Shown here: positions 60,252 to 64,000 of the stretch, in pieces
Position numbering within the stretch: position 1 is the first letter of the stretch
Layout of the letters: every line of letters starts with the position of its first letter
NCBI RefSeq assembly: GCF_021991835.1
Contig: NZ_JAHDAU010000005.1
Location: forward strand, 124,001 to 188,000
DNA: 64,000 nt
From: Polaribacter sargassicola
GTDB taxonomy: Bacteria; Bacteroidota; Bacteroidia; Flavobacteriales; Flavobacteriaceae
Reading direction: 5' to 3'
Made by a program: the position numbers and the translations under genes
Notes under the pieces: generated by a model
What the model was told of the DNA's origin: nothing
Database searches by the model: none
Seen by the model: the letters and a program-made list of their open reading frames with translations, nothing else

Positions 60252-60452
60252 ATGAAAAATACATTAAAAGTACAAAGAGCAATCTTAGATTTAACGCAAG
60301 ATGATTTGGCTAAAAAAATAGGAGTGTCTAGACAAACTATTAATTCTATTGAGAAAAATAGATATGTACCTTCTACTGTTTTAGCCTTAAAGTTATCTGC
60401 AGTATTTAATATTCCTGTAAATGATTTTTTTACGTTAGAAGAAACAGATTAA
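60252..60452 (+). CDS. Small XRE-family transcriptional regulator
   Basis: A 66-residue protein, a single helix-turn-helix of the YozG/Cro type: LDLTQDDLAKKIGVSRQTINSIEKNRYVPS at residues ~12-41, then VLALKLSAVFNIPVNDFFTL. All of the protein is the DNA-binding domain. It is coupled with the preceding membrane protein. The tolC gene is convergent 3 nt away. Confidence 0.88.
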   Translation: MKNTLKVQRAILDLTQDDLAKKIGVSRQTINSIEKNRYVPSTVLALKLSAVFNIPVNDFFTLEETD

Positions 60453-60454
60453 AC

Positions 60455-61855
60455 TTAATTTAAAATGCTAATTACAGCTGCTTTAAATAAGTCTGCTTTT
60501 GCCTTAAAGAATGAATTTTCTAAATCTATTGCTTTCAATTTGGTTTCTATTAACTTAGATTCTCTATAATTTACTAAAAATAAAGAGCTTTCTCCTAAGA
60601 AAAATTTACGTTCTTCGCCTTTTAAAAGAGTATCATAATCTCTTACAATATTTTTAATATATGTATTTTGTGTTTTAAAAGAAGTTAACTCTTGTTGTAA
60701 TGCACTTATTTTATTTTTGATAGTAACTTTTGCAGCTTCATTTGTAAACTCAGCATCTTGTAACTTAACTTTAGCTAATTTAAAATCACCTCTTTCTTTT
60801 CTTAAAAATAAAGGTAATTTAAAAGAAATTGCTGCTTTATAATTATCATAAGTAAAAGAATTATATTCTTTAGGTTTTTCTGTTAAGAAGTTATATTGAA
60901 TGTCTAGTTTTGGTAGTAAGTTGTTTAACTTTAGGTTTTTATCAACTTTTAAACTTTGTATTTTATATTCTAAAGATTTTATTTTAGGATGATTATTAAT
61001 GTCAAAATTAGCATCATTAAATAAAGCAATATTAAAAGTGTTGTCTACTTTATCTAACACTGTTACATCTGGTATTATATGGTCTTGTAACTCTACAGGA
61101 GTATTGTCATTTAACCATAAAAATGTAGAAATTTCTAAACTAGATTTAATTAATTTTATACGAGCTTTTTCTAAATTTAGCTTTCTGTTGTTAAGTGTAA
61201 TACCTGCTTCTAAAGTGTCTATAGCAGGTTTATCTCCTTCTAAGAAAGCACTTTTTGTTCCTTTAAAACGAATTTCTGCATTTTTTAAAAAATCTTCATA
61301 TACTTTTTTTTCATTGTATGTTTTTAACCAATTAAAATAAGACAGAGCAGCACTGTATAAAATTTCATTAACTAATATTTGCTGATCTTCTTTTGCTTGA
61401 TTTATAAATAATTTAGCTTGCTTTAAAGAAGCCATTCTTTTATTAATTAAAAAACCATTTAACAAAGAAGCAGAAACACCAGCAGCATACAAACCATCTG
61501 TTGGTACTGTGTTTTCTGGATTTAGATAATAACCATCATTGTTTTCAAAATTAGCCTTAAATTCTAATCCATAATAAGTTGGTATTTTAAAAGCAGCATT
61601 TAATTTGTTATAATATTCTGTATCCTTAAACTCCTTTTTATCAAAATCTACTTCAACCTTAGGATCAAAAGCACCTCTTGCTTTTAATAATTTAGCTTCG
61701 CTGTTGTTAATTGTTAAATTTGCTTGTTTAACAATCGGATGATAGGTTTTTACGTATCCTAAATATTCAGATAATGTCATTACTGAGGCTACTTTTTCTT
61801 GTGCAGAAAAATTTGATAACATCAATAAAAACAGAATTAAAATATAGTTTTTCAT
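60455..61855 (-). CDS. TolC-family outer-membrane channel
   Basis: A 466-residue outer-membrane efflux protein with a signal peptide (ILILFLLMLSNFSA then QEK). Two structural repeats of long helices are seen, with heptad-like coiled coil (ALSYFNWLKTYNEKKVYEDFLKNAEIRFKGTK, FTNEAAKVTIKNKISALQQEL) and family elements GVSASLLNGFLINKR and GESSLFLVNYRES. It follows the HlyD adaptor by 31 nt and completes a tripartite exporter with the ABC protein upstream. Confidence 0.88.
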   Translation of the reverse strand: MKNYILILFLLMLSNFSAQEKVASVMTLSEYLGYVKTYHPIVKQANLTINNSEAKLLKARGAFDPKVEVDFDKKEFKDTEYYNKLNAAFKIPTYYGLEFKANFENNDGYYLNPENTVPTDGLYAAGVSASLLNGFLINKRMASLKQAKLFINQAKEDQQILVNEILYSAALSYFNWLKTYNEKKVYEDFLKNAEIRFKGTKSAFLEGDKPAIDTLEAGITLNNRKLNLEKARIKLIKSSLEISTFLWLNDNTPVELQDHIIPDVTVLDKVDNTFNIALFNDANFDINNHPKIKSLEYKIQSLKVDKNLKLNNLLPKLDIQYNFLTEKPKEYNSFTYDNYKAAISFKLPLFLRKERGDFKLAKVKLQDAEFTNEAAKVTIKNKISALQQELTSFKTQNTYIKNIVRDYDTLLKGEERKFFLGESSLFLVNYRESKLIETKLKAIDLENSFFKAKADLFKAAVISILN

Positions 61856-61886
61856 ACTGTAATAATTTAAAAATTAATTACTTTCT

Positions 61887-63239
61887 TTATTTTTTCTTGT
61901 TATCTGTTTTATTAGTTGGTTGGTAATAGTTAGGAGGGAAGCTGTTTAACTGTCTCCATAATTCATACCAAATAGGTACATCTTCTAAAAGAGCAATTGT
62001 TTTTGCTCCAGAACCAACTCTAATAGCTTCTGGCCAATTTTCTTCTGTTTCATCTGGTGCTAATAAAACTCTATAGTTTCCGTTAGGGCTAATAAAATTT
62101 TCTATAGCAACTACTTTTGCACCGTATGTACCATAAGAAACATTAGGCCAACCAGAAAAAACAATTGCAGGCCAACCATCAAACTGTACACGTACTTTTT
62201 CGTTTAAGTGTAAAAGCGGTAAATCTATAGGTCTTACAAAAGTTTCTACAGCTAAATCGTATTTAGAAGGCATTATACCAACTAAATCTTCACCTTCTTT
62301 AAATGTAACCCCTATACCACCTTTAATAGCTTTATTTATGTATCCGTTTTGTGGTGCAGTAACATATAAAAGACTGTTTCTTACTTTGTAATTACTGTTG
62401 CTGTTTTCTAATTTAGAAACTTGTGCTTTTGCCTCAAAACCACTAGATTCTGCAGTAAACTTATCGCTTTGTGCTTTAGAAATTTTATCTGTATAACTTG
62501 TTTCTACTCTAGAAATTTCTACTTTGGCATTAATAACTTCGTTTTTAGAAGCTAGTAATTTATTTTCTTGAGATATTAATTTAGCTTGAGTTTCTTGAAG
62601 TTTTAATCGTTTTTCTTCAACATCTTTTACGGCTTTTAAACCTTCTTTTTGTAACGTTTCTGTTCTTAAATATTGTCTTTCTGCTATTTTAATATTGGTT
62701 TTAGCAGCTTCAAAATCTATACTATCACTTTTAACTTTTAATTTGGCTTGTAATAGTTTGTTTTGTGTTTGTTCTAATTTTAAAACACGTTCTTGTTTTA
62801 AAGCAACAATTTGTCTGTTTAAAGCATCTACTTTAAATTTATATGCATCTACAGACGAAGATTTTGCATTTATTTGTTGGTTGGTTCTTTCTATTAATTG
62901 ATTATCAAAATAATCACTTTTAACTTCAGAGATTCTAAGAATTGTATCTCCTTTTTTAACATAATCTCCTTCTTTTATAAACCATTCTTCTATTCTACCT
63001 GGTATTTGAGATTGAATAGTTTGTGGTCTTTGTTCTAAAGTTAAAGTAGTAACCACACCATTACCAGATATATTTTGTGTCCATGGTAAAAAGAGTATAA
63101 TTAAGATTAATACAGAAAATACTATTAAAAACTTATTAAAAGCTTTATAATATTTTTTTGAGAATATTTTTTTGCCAGATTTAAATTGTTTTAAATCTAC
63201 CTTTTTGTTTAATTGATGATTGTTAGAAATATTTAACAT
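61887..63239 (-). CDS. HlyD-family secretion adaptor
   Basis: A 450-residue membrane-fusion protein with one membrane helix (36-53, FLIVFSVLILIILFLPW). A first lipoyl part (TIQSQIPGRIEEWFIKEGDYVKKGD) is followed by a ~190-residue coiled coil (~110-300: long heptad stretches with KLEQTQNKLLQAKLKVKSD) and then beta-rich VTAPQNGYINKAIKGGIGVTFKEGED. The long coiled coil is as in type-1 secretion adaptors. Adjacent genes are the ABC ATPase (6 nt upstream) and TolC. Confidence 0.88.
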   Translation of the reverse strand: MLNISNNHQLNKKVDLKQFKSGKKIFSKKYYKAFNKFLIVFSVLILIILFLPWTQNISGNGVVTTLTLEQRPQTIQSQIPGRIEEWFIKEGDYVKKGDTILRISEVKSDYFDNQLIERTNQQINAKSSSVDAYKFKVDALNRQIVALKQERVLKLEQTQNKLLQAKLKVKSDSIDFEAAKTNIKIAERQYLRTETLQKEGLKAVKDVEEKRLKLQETQAKLISQENKLLASKNEVINAKVEISRVETSYTDKISKAQSDKFTAESSGFEAKAQVSKLENSNSNYKVRNSLLYVTAPQNGYINKAIKGGIGVTFKEGEDLVGIMPSKYDLAVETFVRPIDLPLLHLNEKVRVQFDGWPAIVFSGWPNVSYGTYGAKVVAIENFISPNGNYRVLLAPDETEENWPEAIRVGSGAKTIALLEDVPIWYELWRQLNSFPPNYYQPTNKTDNKKK

Positions 63240-63245
63240 CGTTTA

Positions 63246-64000
63246 TTAATTTATAGATTTAATTTGTCCTTTTTCTAATGTTATTATTTGGCTACACTCG
63301 GTTCTCCAACTTTTTTTACTACTTACAACAATTAATGCCCAAGGCCTTGCAGCATCTGTTAAATAACCAATTATTCTTACAGTTTCATCTAAATTAAATT
63401 GATCTAACGGATCTTCTAAAATCATTATTTTAGGTTGTTTAATAATGGCTCTTGCTAAAATTAATTTTTTAGAAATTGTATAAGAAACCTGTTTTCCTTC
63501 TGGATATAAAATTGTATCTAAACCACGAGATTGTTCTTTTAAAAACTGTGTTAAACCAACAGTATCTAACGCTTCATATATAAGATCATCACTTACATTT
63601 TTATTTCCAAAAATTAAATTATCTCTTATACTTCCTTCAAAAGGAGTTTCATCAGAAAAAGATAAACCTAATTGAGATCTGTAATGATTTAAATGTAAGC
63701 TTTCTAAAGATAAATTATTAACATAAATATGTCCTCCAATTGGTTCTATAACACCAGATATTAATCTAATTAAACTAGATTTACCAGCACCACTTTCTCC
63801 CATTACTAAAATTCTACTTTTAGAGTTTAATGTTAATGAAACATTTTTTATAATGTGTTTTTCTCTATTTTCTACTCCGTAAGAAACATCATCTAATTCT
63901 ACAGTAATACCATCTTTAAATATAGGTCTGTTACCTTCTTGAGATTCTAGTTCTTTATCTACAACTTGACCAATTTTTTCTATTGATGTTAAAACATCAT
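63246..64000 (-). CDS. ABC exporter ATPase domain with degenerate motifs (cut by window edge)
   Basis: The frame is open to the window end, so only ~250 C-terminal residues are seen; the membrane domain (and perhaps a peptidase domain) lies outside. Walker A is GESGAGKSS, with Lys and Ser intact. Walker B is KIMILEDPLD. The signature motif normally LSGGQ is GKQVSYTISKK, and the switch His after Walker B is absent (VVSSKKSW). The Q-loop is LGLSFSDET. It is expected to be a half-transporter dimer with an impaired site, perhaps paired with another ATPase. It is upstream of hlyD and tolC. Confidence 0.82.
   Translation of the reverse strand, partial: DVLTSIEKIGQVVDKELESQEGNRPIFKDGITVELDDVSYGVENREKHIIKNVSLTLNSKSRILVMGESGAGKSSLIRLISGVIEPIGGHIYVNNLSLESLHLNHYRSQLGLSFSDETPFEGSIRDNLIFGNKNVSDDLIYEALDTVGLTQFLKEQSRGLDTILYPEGKQVSYTISKKLILARAIIKQPKIMILEDPLDQFNLDETVRIIGYLTDAARPWALIVVSSKKSWRTECSQIITLEKGQIKSIN

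Noticed and set aside
1..64000. CRISPR arrays, insertion sequences, prophage or integrases
   Set aside because: No regularly spaced direct repeats and no transposase, integrase or phage structural genes were seen in any frame.

Overview
The window is AT-rich (roughly 30% GC by eye), almost fully coding, and has the marks of a marine member of the Flavobacteriaceae (Bacteroidota), close to Polaribacter or Tenacibaculum. The evidence is a zeaxanthin-type carotenoid cluster with a CrtYcd-type lycopene cyclase, a secreted subtilase with a type IX secretion sorting domain, a SusC-style TonB receptor carrying an N-terminal carboxypeptidase-regulatory domain, an arginine pathway using an acylated-ornithine carbamoyltransferase, no Shine-Dalgarno-like starts, and several promoters of the TAnnTTTG type. 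No rRNA, tRNA, CRISPR array, insertion sequence or prophage was recognised.

Layout. 1-2512 (+): crtI (partial), crtB, crtZ, crtYcd. 2507-3885 (-): two small hydrolases. 3964-15014 (-): an eleven-gene arginine/proline operon in the order GNAT acyltransferase, argG, argC, proC, argD, proA, proB, argF', argB, argE, argH. It is preceded by a roughly 380-nt leader containing a 24-codon ORF with a run of arginine codons. 15633-19491 (+): a DUF2141 protein, then a LytS-type kinase, four free-standing 2TM proteins and a LytTR regulator. 19528-24802 (+): an AraC regulator, a double SnoaL-like lipoprotein, a broken MoaF-like gene, a short fragment resembling the end of a siderophore-interacting protein, a possible toxin-23-like secreted protein, an LRR lipoprotein and a carboxypeptidase-regulatory-like protein. 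24917-29832 (+): DHH phosphoesterase, HerA-like ATPase, lipoprotein, cupin, AI-2E-family permease. 29902-32889 (-): folD, ffh, msrB. 33067-35255 (+): M48 protease and UMF1-type MFS transporter.

35313-38632 (-): TonB receptor module with a lipoprotein and a small His/Cys-rich secreted protein, probably for metal uptake. 38791-41186 (-): lipoprotein, purB, HEAT-like protein. 41229-46252 (+): MORN-repeat protein, mnmA, T9SS subtilase, nitronate monooxygenase, cold-shock protein. 46339-47700 (-): HAD phosphatase, small membrane protein, DCC-family protein. 47875-52187 (+): MacB-type ABC exporter (ATPase, two permeases, adaptor). The remainder holds DUF1853, DUF2461, an S41 protease, a MATE pump, a thioesterase, a DEAD-box helicase, a TRIC-type channel, a membrane protein plus XRE regulator pair, and a TolC/HlyD/ABC export system cut by the right edge.

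The most unusual signals are the arginine-codon leader with mutually exclusive RNA pairings upstream of the arg/pro operon, a terminator-shaped hairpin whose loop holds the start codon of the secreted protease, the amplified 2TM family around a LytS/LytTR pair, and an ABC ATPase whose signature loop and switch histidine are missing.
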